The notes under the pieces: model-generated | The model's input: the letters and a program-made list of their open reading frames with translations, nothing else | Database searches by the model: none | Told to the model about the DNA's origin: nothing | Shown: positions 26,102 to 33,790 of the stretch, piece after piece | Layout: each line of letters opens with the position of its first letter | Numbering within the stretch: the stretch's first letter is position 1 | Source: Chryseobacterium binzhouense | Lineage (GTDB): Bacteria > Bacteroidota > Bacteroidia > Flavobacteriales > Weeksellaceae | Direction: 5' to 3' | NCBI RefSeq assembly: GCF_007474545.1 | Contig: NZ_VKOG01000003.1 | Span: forward strand, 411,820 to 475,819 | Length of the DNA stretch: 64,000 bases | Position numbers and translations under genes: made by a program

Positions 26102-27076
26102 ATGAGCAAGCCGATTACCGAGTTTATAGAAAAATATTACCTGCACTTCAATGCAGCTGCTTTGGTAGACGCATCAAAAGGATACGTTGCCCACCTTAAA
26201 GACGGCGGAAAGATGATGATTACTCTTGCAGGAGCAATGTCTACCGCAGAATTAGGAAAAATTTTAGCAGAAATGATCCGTCAGGGAAAAGTTGATTTTA
26301 TTTCCTGTACAGGAGCCAATCTTGAAGAAGATCTGATGAATCTTGTCGCTCATTCTCATTATGAAAGAGTTCCTCACTACAGAGATCTGACAGCTCAGGA
26401 TGAATGGGATCTTTTAGAAAGAGGCTTAAACAGAGTAACTGATACGTGTATCCCGGAAGAAGAAGCTTTCAGAAGACTGCAGAAACACATTGTAGAAATC
26501 TGGAAAGATGCCGAAGCTAAAGGTGAAAGATATTTCCCGCACGAGTTTATGTATAAAATGATTCTTTCCGGAGTTTTGGAACAGTATTATGAAATTCCGA
26601 GAGAAAACTCGTGGATGATTGCTGCAGCCGAGAAAAATTTACCAATTGTGGTTCCAGGATGGGAAGATTCTACGATGGGAAATATTTTTGCTTCTTACTG
26701 CATTAAAGGTGAGCTGAAAGCAACCACTATGAAATCAGGAATTGAATACATGACTTATCTTGCAGACTGGTATACCAAAAATTCCGCAGGAAAAGGTGTA
26801 GGATTTTTCCAGATCGGCGGTGGAATTGCAGGAGATTTCCCAATCTGCGTAGTTCCGATGCTGTATCAGGATATGGAGATGCATGACATTCCTTTCTGGT
26901 CTTATTTCTGCCAGATTTCAGACTCTACAACATCTTACGGTTCGTATTCGGGTGCTGTTCCTAATGAAAAAATTACCTGGGGAAAATTAGACATCACAAC
27001 CCCAAAATTCATTGTTGAAAGTGACGCTACCATTTGTGCTCCTTTAATGTTTTCATATATTTTAGAAAATGCATAG
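26102..27076 (+). CDS. Deoxyhypusine synthase family protein
   Basis: A 324-residue cytoplasmic homologue of deoxyhypusine synthase, which in eukaryotes and archaea moves the butylamine group of spermidine to a lysine of eIF5A. MITLAGAMSTAELGKIL and DFISCTGANLEEDLMNL are the NAD-binding-type segments of the family. IGGGIAGDFPICVVPML and the C-terminal SYSGAVPNEKITWGKLD retain the WGK whose lysine carries the imine intermediate in the human enzyme. Bacteria lack eIF5A, so the substrate is unknown; a spermidine-linked activity (for example homospermidine-type) is possible. It is flanked by its own promoter box and terminator. Confidence 0.87.
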   Translation: MSKPITEFIEKYYLHFNAAALVDASKGYVAHLKDGGKMMITLAGAMSTAELGKILAEMIRQGKVDFISCTGANLEEDLMNLVAHSHYERVPHYRDLTAQDEWDLLERGLNRVTDTCIPEEEAFRRLQKHIVEIWKDAEAKGERYFPHEFMYKMILSGVLEQYYEIPRENSWMIAAAEKNLPIVVPGWEDSTMGNIFASYCIKGELKATTMKSGIEYMTYLADWYTKNSAGKGVGFFQIGGGIAGDFPICVVPMLYQDMEMHDIPFWSYFCQISDSTTSYGSYSGAVPNEKITWGKLDITTPKFIVESDATICAPLMFSYILENA

Positions 27077-27115
27077 ACACTATTAAGTAAATTATTTTAC
27101 TCAATATATTTAAGG

Positions 27116-27152
27116 AAGTTACCATTGATTTTTTTCAGTGGTAACTTTTTTT
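27116..27152 (+). terminator. Intrinsic terminator of the deoxyhypusine-synthase-like gene
   Basis: The 9-bp perfect stem AAGTTACCA/TGGTAACTT with a 14-base loop is followed by seven T. Confidence 0.8.
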
Positions 27153-27192
27153 ATTGCGATAAAAGCTTAAATTAGCCTTAAATTATACACAA

Positions 27193-27846
27193 ATGATTTT
27201 AGATTTGTTATTTCCCAACCGCTGTCTGGAATGCAACCGGATTATCGAAAGCGAATCATTGGTTTGCCCAGTCTGTTTCAGCCAGATTCAATTTGCTTAT
27301 CATGACTTTTTATCTGAAAATTCATTAAAAGAAAGATGTAAATTACTCTTTCCGCTGGAAAATGCTTTTGCACTGATGGAATTTGAAAAAGAAAGCCTTA
27401 GCCGAAAAATTATTCATGAATTAAAATATAAAAGCAGAGAAAAAACCGGAAAGATTTTAGCAGAATGGACTACAGAATATCTTGATTTTAAAGATGAGAA
27501 ACCAGACTTACTGGTTACCGTTCCACTGCATCCCAGGAAAACAAAAGAGAGAGGATATAATCAGCTTCACCTTTTTACCGAACAGCTTTCCGGATCATAT
27601 CAAATCCCTTTTGACCATACTTTAATCAAACGAAATTATTATTCATCAGCACAGGCTCTCAAAGACAAGAAACGCAGGCTCGAAAACCAAAATACATTTT
27701 CGGTCACCAAAACAATCGAAGACACTCATATACTGCTTATTGATGATGTATTTACAACAGGAAACACGCTGGCTTCCGTTGCATGGGAAATTTTAAAGAA
27801 AGGAAATAATAAGATAAGCGTCTTGGTTATGGCAATGGATGTGTGA
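27193..27846 (+). CDS. comF: ComF-family phosphoribosyltransferase-like protein
   Basis: A 217-residue protein of the ComF/GntX family, linked to DNA uptake in competent bacteria. An N-terminal zinc finger has Cys11, Cys14, Cys25 and Cys28 (CLEC...CPVC). The remainder is a type I phosphoribosyltransferase fold with LLVTVPLHPRKTKERGYNQL and the PRPP motif LLIDDVFTTGNTL near residue 182. The family motif RGYNQ is intact. It ends in a bidirectional terminator shared with the convergent cytochrome c peroxidase gene. Its role in competence here is inferred from the family only. Confidence 0.9.
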   Translation: MILDLLFPNRCLECNRIIESESLVCPVCFSQIQFAYHDFLSENSLKERCKLLFPLENAFALMEFEKESLSRKIIHELKYKSREKTGKILAEWTTEYLDFKDEKPDLLVTVPLHPRKTKERGYNQLHLFTEQLSGSYQIPFDHTLIKRNYYSSAQALKDKKRRLENQNTFSVTKTIEDTHILLIDDVFTTGNTLASVAWEILKKGNNKISVLVMAMDV

Positions 27847-27852
27847 CGAAAT

Positions 27853-27882
27853 AAAAAAGCTGTCCTTGTAGACAGCTTTTAA
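27853..27882. terminator. Bidirectional terminator between comF and the peroxidase gene
   Basis: The 10-bp perfect stem AAAAGCTGTC/GACAGCTTTT with a 6-base loop has T/A runs on each side and lies between two convergent genes. Confidence 0.85.
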
Positions 27883-27888
27883 TTCTTA

Positions 27889-29088
27889 TCATTTGAAAGG
27901 GTTACTCCACTTCTTATTTGTATAAACATCTGTTCCGGATAGTGTTTTCAGAAATGCTACAACGGCATTTACTTCTGTCGCGGTAAGATTTAATTTTTGT
28001 CCGTTTCCGTTTGGTCTTAGGCGCGGATCTAAATTTGTATTTCCGGGAGCAATATTGATATTTCCGTAATGTCCGATTACCTGTTGTAATGTAGTGAAAG
28101 CTCCGGTATGCATAAACTGTCCGTTTTCTATACCATTAGGGTTGGTTATATTTCTCAAACTTGGCGCTCGGGTATTTGTAATATCAATGCCGATTCCACT
28201 GATATTTCCGATGATTCCGTTGTTTCTTGAATTAGGGTCAATATCAAATTCAGGCGCACCATGACAGCCGGCACAGCCCAAACCGCCGCCGGTTCTGCTT
28301 CCTGCAGCATCAAAAACAGGAGGTGATAAAAACAAATTTTTACCCTGATTTTCCTGTGCTGTAAAATTTGGAAAAGACTGCTGGTCATTAGCGCTTACTG
28401 CTCTGCCTGCATCATATTTAGAATCAAAAGACTGTATACTTCTGATGAACTGCGCCAAAGCACTCTGAACTCTTGCTTGGGTAACTGCAGCATCACCATA
28501 AACAAATTTGAACATTTCCTGATAATATTTTAAATTTTGAAGTTTTGCAATCAAATCCTGAAAGTTACCGTCTCCATTAGTTCCGCTAAAACCCATTTCA
28601 ATATGATCCTGAATTGGAAAAGTCGTTTGTGCTTCCAGAGTCGCTGCTCTCTCGTCCCAGAAAAACTTTGCTTCGTTTCCAAATCTTGCGTTGACTAGTC
28701 TCATAGAATGTCTTCCGGTAGTTCCGTTTACACCCACGCTTGCCACAACGTTATCTCCAAAAGCCAATTCCTGCTTATGACAGCTTGAACACGAGATAGT
28801 ATTATTCTTAGAAAGATTTTTGTCGTAAAACAACATTCTTCCCAAAGTAGCTCCTTTATCGGTAATAGGATTACCTGCGGAATTATCTCTTGTTATATAA
28901 TTGGGTTTCGTCTGGTTGGCGTAATTTTCAAGACTGCTAAGGTTGATATTAGAACCGAAAGCCGCCAAAATTCCCGGATATTCATCTGAAACAGGCGTTC
29001 CTTCATAAACATCGTCTCCGGAACAGGAATACAAAACTGCTGCAACAGCGAGAACAGGAACAATAAGTGTTCTTATCATTTTTTTCAT
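27889..29088 (-). CDS. Di-haem cytochrome c peroxidase (CCP/MauG family)
   Basis: A 399-residue envelope protein that reduces hydrogen peroxide or acts as a MauG-like haem oxidase. The lipoprotein-like signal ends VLYSC (Cys22). Two c-type haem sites are present: CSSCH (100-104), followed by KQELAFGDN, and CAGCH (272-276), followed by GAPEFD. The family segment GRHSMRLVNARFGNEAKFFW lies between them. It is the last gene of a run that begins with an ECF sigma factor, 54 bases after the stop of the CnrX/Spy-like gene, so it could be the regulated output of that system. A bidirectional terminator follows. Confidence 0.9.
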   Translation of the reverse strand: MKKMIRTLIVPVLAVAAVLYSCSGDDVYEGTPVSDEYPGILAAFGSNINLSSLENYANQTKPNYITRDNSAGNPITDKGATLGRMLFYDKNLSKNNTISCSSCHKQELAFGDNVVASVGVNGTTGRHSMRLVNARFGNEAKFFWDERAATLEAQTTFPIQDHIEMGFSGTNGDGNFQDLIAKLQNLKYYQEMFKFVYGDAAVTQARVQSALAQFIRSIQSFDSKYDAGRAVSANDQQSFPNFTAQENQGKNLFLSPPVFDAAGSRTGGGLGCAGCHGAPEFDIDPNSRNNGIIGNISGIGIDITNTRAPSLRNITNPNGIENGQFMHTGAFTTLQQVIGHYGNINIAPGNTNLDPRLRPNGNGQKLNLTATEVNAVVAFLKTLSGTDVYTNKKWSNPFK

Positions 29089-29142
29089 AAAGAGGTTTTT
29101 AAGTTTTATTAGGTTAGTATTTTTTCAGATTTTTAAATTGAC

Positions 29143-29586
29143 TTAACGAGGTGGCTTACCTGGTCGATTAAACAAGTTTTCAAACTCATCAATAAGATGA
29201 TCAAAATCCTGCAACTGATCGGGATAGCAAATTTTTCTGATATCCTGAAAGTGTTCAAAATTGATTTTCTCTGTTTCCATACTTATTTTTCCGATCTGCT
29301 GAACCAGAGAATCTTCTTTTTTCTGATTTTTATTTTTTAATAATGAATAATACTGCGTTTTCATATCCATCATTTCGTGTTCTTTTTCTCTAATCTGCAT
29401 TCTGTGCTGTTCAATCAGTCCGTCATACTGCTGTACCTGTTTTTCATCAAAATGCAGCCGTTGTATAATGAGATCTCGCGGACCAGAATGATGCGGAGGT
29501 TTTCGCGTAAGCATGAAGATCACCAACAGAAGATTGGAAATCAGCAAACCGACAATCATAAAAATATAAAACCTGTTCTTAGTCAT
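29143..29586 (-). CDS. CnrX/Spy-like periplasmic metal- or stress-sensing protein
   Basis: A 147-residue membrane-anchored periplasmic protein, with one N-terminal transmembrane segment (about 6-25, FYIFMIVGLLISNLLLVIFM) and a helical, charged periplasmic part. HHSGPRD near residue 33 and the His/Met-rich helix QHRMQIREKEHEMMDMK provide candidate metal ligands. KICYPDQLQDFDHLIDEF resembles the LTPEQ segment of the Spy/CpxP/Metal_resist superfamily. Size and topology match CnrX (148 residues) of the cobalt/nickel CnrYXH system. It overlaps the anti-sigma gene by 8 bases. The family assignment is by pattern and context. Confidence 0.7.
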   Translation of the reverse strand: MTKNRFYIFMIVGLLISNLLLVIFMLTRKPPHHSGPRDLIIQRLHFDEKQVQQYDGLIEQHRMQIREKEHEMMDMKTQYYSLLKNKNQKKEDSLVQQIGKISMETEKINFEHFQDIRKICYPDQLQDFDHLIDEFENLFNRPGKPPR

Positions 29587-29863
29587 AAGAAAAAGTATTT
29601 TCTGGTTTCATCATAAACAAAGTTTCAAAATCTGATCTTGAAGAGTCTTTTGTATTTTGAATAAGTTTAATATTAAAACTGATCAGAATAACAATAACTG
29701 CTGCAGCTGCGAAAATCCATTTTGGAGAAACTACATCTTTCCTATGATTCTCAATTTTACTGAGAATTTTTTCATATAATTCTGAAGGGGCTTCCACTTT
29801 CTGAATTTTTTCTAATAGCTGCAACTGATCTTCCATTACATACTTAGACGAGTTATTTTTCAT
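29579..29863 (-). CDS. Small single-pass membrane protein, putative anti-sigma factor
   Basis: A 94-residue protein with a cytoplasmic N-terminal part of about 45 residues (KYVMEDQLQLLEKIQKVEAP) and one transmembrane segment (about 48-66, WIFAAAAVIVILISFNIKL), then a short periplasmic tail. No zinc-binding ZAS motif is seen. It overlaps the ECF sigma gene by 11 bases and the sensor gene by 8 bases, and its size equals that of CnrY (95 residues). The anti-sigma role is inferred from topology and operon position. Confidence 0.68.
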   Translation of the reverse strand: MKNNSSKYVMEDQLQLLEKIQKVEAPSELYEKILSKIENHRKDVVSPKWIFAAAAVIVILISFNIKLIQNTKDSSRSDFETLFMMKPENTFSYD

Positions 29864-30377
29864 ATTCCTTCTGTTGATTTAGTTTTTGGATAAGATTTTT
29901 TTTGGCGCGCTGAAAAAGAGATTCCACAGCTTTTTGACTCACATTCATGATTTCAGCGGTTTCCTGCTGAGAATTCCCTTCAATTTTCAGTAAGATAACT
30001 GCTGTTTTCTGATCATTCGGAAGCATATTAATAAAGCTGAAAATTTTCATCACTTCCTCCTTCTGTTCCAGAACAACACCTGGATGATTAAAATCTACCG
30101 GTTCGTACTGCCTGTTTTCAGAATCATCTTTAAACAAACCAAAAAAAGATTTTTTATTTGAGTTTTTGGATTTTATGTAATCCAAAGAAGTATTAATCGT
30201 GATACGATAAATCCATGTTTTTAGAGATGACTCATTTTTGAAGCCATCTATTTTTTGTGATATTTTCACAAAAACATCCTGAGTTATTTCTTCTGCATCT
30301 TCTGTATTCTGGGTGTACTGCAAAGCAAGATTATACACCATTTTCTGATACTGATAAAAAATAAACTCGAAATTCAT
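29853..30377 (-). CDS. ECF-type RNA polymerase sigma factor
   Basis: A 174-residue sigma-70 family factor of the extracytoplasmic-function class. Region 2 begins MVYNLALQYTQNTEDAEEIT, continues DVFVKISQKIDGF, and has SSLKTWIYRITINTSLDYIK. Region 4 holds the helix-turn-helix GNSQQETAEIMNVSQKAVES followed by LFQRAKKNL. It is the first gene of a tightly overlapping trio with an anti-sigma candidate and a periplasmic sensor, and probably controls that trio and the peroxidase. No clear upstream promoter of the housekeeping type was found, compatible with autoregulation. Confidence 0.92.
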   Translation of the reverse strand: MNFEFIFYQYQKMVYNLALQYTQNTEDAEEITQDVFVKISQKIDGFKNESSLKTWIYRITINTSLDYIKSKNSNKKSFFGLFKDDSENRQYEPVDFNHPGVVLEQKEEVMKIFSFINMLPNDQKTAVILLKIEGNSQQETAEIMNVSQKAVESLFQRAKKNLIQKLNQQKEYEK

Positions 30378-30506
30378 ATTTCGGTTTTCATTACAGTCAC
30401 TTTTTTAATTAGACGAAAAAAAATATTTTTTCCTTCGCTTTTTTAAAAATTAGTTTCCGTAAATTTAGCAGAATTTAGAATGCAAAATTATTTGAGGAAA
30501 AATAAT

Positions 30507-31160
30507 TTATCGCTGTAATTTTTCGCCGTAGCTGAGATCTCCGGCATCGCCCAATCCTGGAGTGATATATCCTTTGGAAGTAAGATTTTCATCAATAGCT
30601 CCAACCCAAATCTTTGCGTTTGGGTACGCTTTTTCGATGGTTTCAACACCTTGTCTCGAAGCAATAGCAGCAACAATATGAAGTTGTGTTGGTTTTCCAT
30701 TTGTTAAAAGATCTTTGATGGCTTCAATAAGAGAAGCTCCGGTTGCCAACATAGGATCGGCAACGATTAAAGGTCTGCCTTCGATATTCGGACACGTTAA
30801 ATAATCCTGTTTAATAGAAAAATAATCGTTGGCATCGTGTTTTCTGTAAGCGGCAACAAATCCGCAATCTGCTTTATCAAGATAATTCAAAATTCCTTCA
30901 AACAAAGGAACTCCGGCTCTCAAAATGGTGGTAATCACAGGCTGAACCGCAATTTCCTTCACTTTAATCGTATCCAGAGGTGTCTGAATTTCAATTTCTT
31001 TCTGCTCCAGTGTTTTGCTGATCTCGAAAGCAGCAATTTCGCCGATTCTTTCCATATTTCTGCGGAATCTCATACGATCTTGCTGGATTTCTACGTTTCT
31101 AAGTTCATTGATCCAGGAATTAACTAAAGAAAATTGTTCTGATAAAACGATGGTGTTCAT
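30507..31160 (-). CDS. upp: Uracil phosphoribosyltransferase
   Basis: A 217-residue pyrimidine salvage enzyme converting uracil and PRPP to UMP. The PRPP-binding motif is IVADPMLATGASLIEAI (about 134-150). Uracil-binding residues lie in the C-terminal segment KGYITPGLGDAGDLSYG. VQPVITTILRAGVPLFEG is the family's flexible-loop region. Length is close to E. coli Upp (208). It is a single gene upstream of the ECF operon on the same strand, with a 129-base spacer. Confidence 0.93.
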   Translation of the reverse strand: MNTIVLSEQFSLVNSWINELRNVEIQQDRMRFRRNMERIGEIAAFEISKTLEQKEIEIQTPLDTIKVKEIAVQPVITTILRAGVPLFEGILNYLDKADCGFVAAYRKHDANDYFSIKQDYLTCPNIEGRPLIVADPMLATGASLIEAIKDLLTNGKPTQLHIVAAIASRQGVETIEKAYPNAKIWVGAIDENLTSKGYITPGLGDAGDLSYGEKLQR

Positions 31161-31202
31161 TATTTTGAAAAGCTTTTAGCTAAAGTATAAAATTTAATTA
31201 AG

Positions 31203-31237
31203 AATAAAATCCCTCTCAGGAAAATCTGAAAGGGATT
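31203..31237 (-). terminator. Intrinsic terminator of der
   Basis: The 12-bp stem AATCCCTTTCAG/CTGAGAGGGATT (one mismatch) with a 6-base loop is followed by a T-rich run on the minus strand, just past the der stop. Confidence 0.75.
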
Positions 31238-31242
31238 ATAAT

Positions 31243-32553
31243 TTATTTTTGTCTGAAATACACTTCGATAGGAACTCCGGTAAACCCGAACTCTTTTCTC
31301 AGCTGGTTTTCAGTAAATCTTTTGTATGGTTCTTTTACATACTGAGGTAAATTGCAGAAGAATACAAACTGTGGTGACGGCGTTGGAAGCTGTACGCAAT
31401 ATTTAATCTTGATATATTTGCCTTTGTTTGCAGGTGGCGGTGTTGCTTCAAAAATCGGAAGCATCACTTCATTCAGTTTTGAAGTTTTGATTTTTTTCTT
31501 ACGGTCTTCATAAACAATCATTGCCGTTTCTACTACTTTTAAAATTCTCTGCTTTGTAAGTGCAGAAACAAAAAGAATTGGAATATCACTGAACTGACCG
31601 ATTTTATCTCTGATAGATTTTTCAAAATCCCTTACTGTATTTGTAGTTTTATCTTCAACCAAATCCCATTTATTAACCACAATCACGATACCTTTTCTGT
31701 TTTTCTGAGCCAGACCGAAAATATTCATATCCTGTGACTCCCATCCCAAAGTAGCATCTACCATGATAATTACCACATCAGAATATTCAATAGAACGGAT
31801 CGAACGCATCACGGAATAAAATTCAAGATCTTCCGAAACTTTAGATTTTCTTCTCATTCCGGCGGTATCTACCAACACAAATTCGTGTCCGAATTTATTA
31901 TATAAAGTCTGAATACTGTCTCTGGTAGTTCCTGCAACATCGGTTACGATATTACGGTCTTTATCGAGCAGGGCATTGGTAAGTGTTGATTTTCCTACGT
32001 TAGGACGACCTGCAATTGTAATTTTCGGAAGCCCTTCAAAAGGATCTTTATATTCTGTAGTAGGGAAATCTTTCACCACATCATCCAGCAATTCTCCGGT
32101 TCCGCTTCCTGTTGCAGATGATAATGTATAATATTTTTCTATTCCAAGCTGATAAAATTCTGTAGCATCCAGCTCTTCTTTAGAAGAATCTACTTTGTTG
32201 ACCACAATATACACCGGTTTGTTTGATCTTCTCAGCATCTCATGAATTTCATAATCTGTATCTGTAAGACCTTCTTCCACATTCAGCATGAAAATAATTG
32301 AAGTTGCCTCATCTACGGCAAGCTGCACCTGTTTTGAAATTTCGCCCTGAAATACATCATCATTATTTACATCATAACCACCGGTATCAATAACGGTAAA
32401 CTCTACTCCGATCCAGTCAGATTTTCCGTAATGACGGTCTCTGGTAACACCTGCAGTAGAATCTACAATAGCTTCTCTCCTTTCTAGCAAACGATTAAAT
32501 AACGTGGATTTTCCTACGTTGGGACGCCCAACAATGGCAACAATATTTGACAT
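31243..32553 (-). CDS. der: Ribosome-assembly GTPase Der (EngA)
   Basis: A 436-residue GTPase needed for 50S ribosome assembly. Two tandem G domains are visible. Domain 1 has G1 GRPNVGKS (8-15), DTGGY and NKVDS; domain 2 has G1 GRPNVGKS near 182, DTAGMRRKSKV and NKWDL. The C-terminal KH-like domain covers about 350-436 (NLPQYVKEPYKRFTENQLRK). Length matches the family. The upstream region contains a hairpin-forming leader (32661-32686). Confidence 0.96.
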   Translation of the reverse strand: MSNIVAIVGRPNVGKSTLFNRLLERREAIVDSTAGVTRDRHYGKSDWIGVEFTVIDTGGYDVNNDDVFQGEISKQVQLAVDEATSIIFMLNVEEGLTDTDYEIHEMLRRSNKPVYIVVNKVDSSKEELDATEFYQLGIEKYYTLSSATGSGTGELLDDVVKDFPTTEYKDPFEGLPKITIAGRPNVGKSTLTNALLDKDRNIVTDVAGTTRDSIQTLYNKFGHEFVLVDTAGMRRKSKVSEDLEFYSVMRSIRSIEYSDVVIIMVDATLGWESQDMNIFGLAQKNRKGIVIVVNKWDLVEDKTTNTVRDFEKSIRDKIGQFSDIPILFVSALTKQRILKVVETAMIVYEDRKKKIKTSKLNEVMLPIFEATPPPANKGKYIKIKYCVQLPTPSPQFVFFCNLPQYVKEPYKRFTENQLRKEFGFTGVPIEVYFRQK

Positions 32554-32660
32554 AAAATTTGTTTCTTTTAGACAAAAAATAAAAGAAAAACAATCTAAGA
32601 GATTTTCTTAAAAATCTTTAAACCGCTAATTTCCAAATCTTTTGCCGTACTTATTAAGAA

Positions 32661-32686
32661 TGGGTTACTTCGTCTTTCGAAGCCCA
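32661..32686 (-). promoter_or_regulatory. Structured leader hairpin upstream of der
   Basis: TGGG-(TTA)-CTTCG-TCTTT-CGAAG-CCCA forms a 9-bp stem with a 3-base bulge. On the minus strand a TATCTTTG box (32697-32704) lies just upstream, so the hairpin would be near the 5' end of a leader of about 140 bases. The rest of the 32554-32847 gap holds nothing else recognisable. Confidence 0.35.
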
Positions 32687-32847
32687 AAATTTTTTGCAAA
32701 GATAAGTCTTTATTGTCTATAATGCATAAAAATGATTTTTGTAATTAAATATAAACTCAAAAAGCCACTATTTTTTTGTACTTTTAATTGATTAAAAATT
32801 ATTAGGATTAAGATGCAATTGCAATAAATGAAAAATAAAAATTCCCT

Positions 32848-33306
32848 ATGAAAAAAATTCTTGTCGTACTACTGGTTGCTTTCATTATGATTCAGTTTTT
32901 CCCGATTGATAAAACAAATAAACCTGTAAATCCCGGAATGGATTTTTTGAAAATAAAAAAAACTTCTCCAGAGATTTCAAAACTAATCAGTAACTCTTGC
33001 TACGACTGCCATTCGGATGAAACGAAATACCCGTGGTATTCCAGCATTGCACCCGTATCCTGGTGGCTTAAAAATCATGTGGATGAAGGCAGAAAACATC
33101 TTAATTTTTCCATTTTTGCAACCTACGAACCCAAAAGACAGATTCACAAAATGGAGGAATGCGTAGAAATGCTGGAAAAACATGAAATGCCTCTAGAATC
33201 TTATTATCTAGGACATCAGGATGCAAAAATAACCGATGCCGAAAGACAAGAACTCATACAATATTTCAAAAGAGAAATAGAAGAAACCAAAATTAAAATG
33301 AAATAA
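32848..33306 (+). CDS. Haem-binding domain protein (Haem_bd family)
   Basis: A 152-residue envelope protein with an uncleaved or cleaved N-terminal hydrophobic segment (about 1-20) and a c-type haem site CYDCH at 51-55. The pattern SCYDCHSDETKYPWYSSIAP, followed by SWWLKNHVDEGRKHLNF, is diagnostic of the Haem_bd domain. A Met/His-rich region (KMEECVEMLEKHEMP) could supply the distal ligand. Three bases separate it from the DCC-family gene, so they are a translational pair. Function is unknown; a redox or haem-linked role is inferred. Confidence 0.88.
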   Translation: MKKILVVLLVAFIMIQFFPIDKTNKPVNPGMDFLKIKKTSPEISKLISNSCYDCHSDETKYPWYSSIAPVSWWLKNHVDEGRKHLNFSIFATYEPKRQIHKMEECVEMLEKHEMPLESYYLGHQDAKITDAERQELIQYFKREIEETKIKMK

Positions 33307-33309
33307 TCT

Positions 33310-33723
33310 ATGCCGGAAAAATGGGAAGAAAAACATATCGTTTTCTACGATGGAGAGTGCGGATTTTGTAACTTTTGGGTACAGTGGATTTTGGAGCGCG
33401 ATAAAAATGATGAATTTATGTTTGCTTCATTACAGTCAGATTTCGGACAGCGATTTCTAAAGGAGCGAGGCTTAGATACAAATGAACTTAGCACATTGTA
33501 TCTTTGGAAACCTCATCAGTATTATCTTGTAAAGTCTAAAGCTGTTCTTAAAATTGCCAATTTGCTGGGCGGAATTTTTAAAATTTCTTCTGTTGCCAAT
33601 TTATTTCCCAGAATAATCACCGACAGTATTTACGATAAAATCTCAAAAAACAGAATGAAGCTTGCCAGTCAGAAATGTTTTTTGCCGGATCAGCATCAAA
33701 AAAAGAAATTTATAAAGATGTAA
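33310..33723 (+). CDS. DCC-family thiol-disulfide oxidoreductase-like protein (DUF393)
   Basis: A 137-residue protein of the DCC family. The N-terminal YDGECGFCNFWVQW contains the conserved D-x-C-x-x-C (Cys17, Cys20), and FASLQSDFGQRFL follows as in the family. These proteins have a thioredoxin-like fold with unproven redox activity. It starts 3 bases after the haem-binding gene, suggesting that the two act together on envelope redox chemistry. A terminator lies downstream. Confidence 0.88.
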   Translation: MPEKWEEKHIVFYDGECGFCNFWVQWILERDKNDEFMFASLQSDFGQRFLKERGLDTNELSTLYLWKPHQYYLVKSKAVLKIANLLGGIFKISSVANLFPRIITDSIYDKISKNRMKLASQKCFLPDQHQKKKFIKM

Positions 33724-33746
33724 ATTAACTCCAGGTTATTAAAATT

Positions 33747-33777
33747 AAAATGCCCCAACATCGGGGGCAATTTTTTT
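33747..33777. terminator. Bidirectional terminator between the DCC gene and the amylase gene
   Basis: The GC-rich stem TGCCCC/GGGGCA with a 7-base loop has flanking A and T runs; the two genes converge on it. Confidence 0.8.
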
Positions 33778-33790
33778 AACTTGTATTTTA

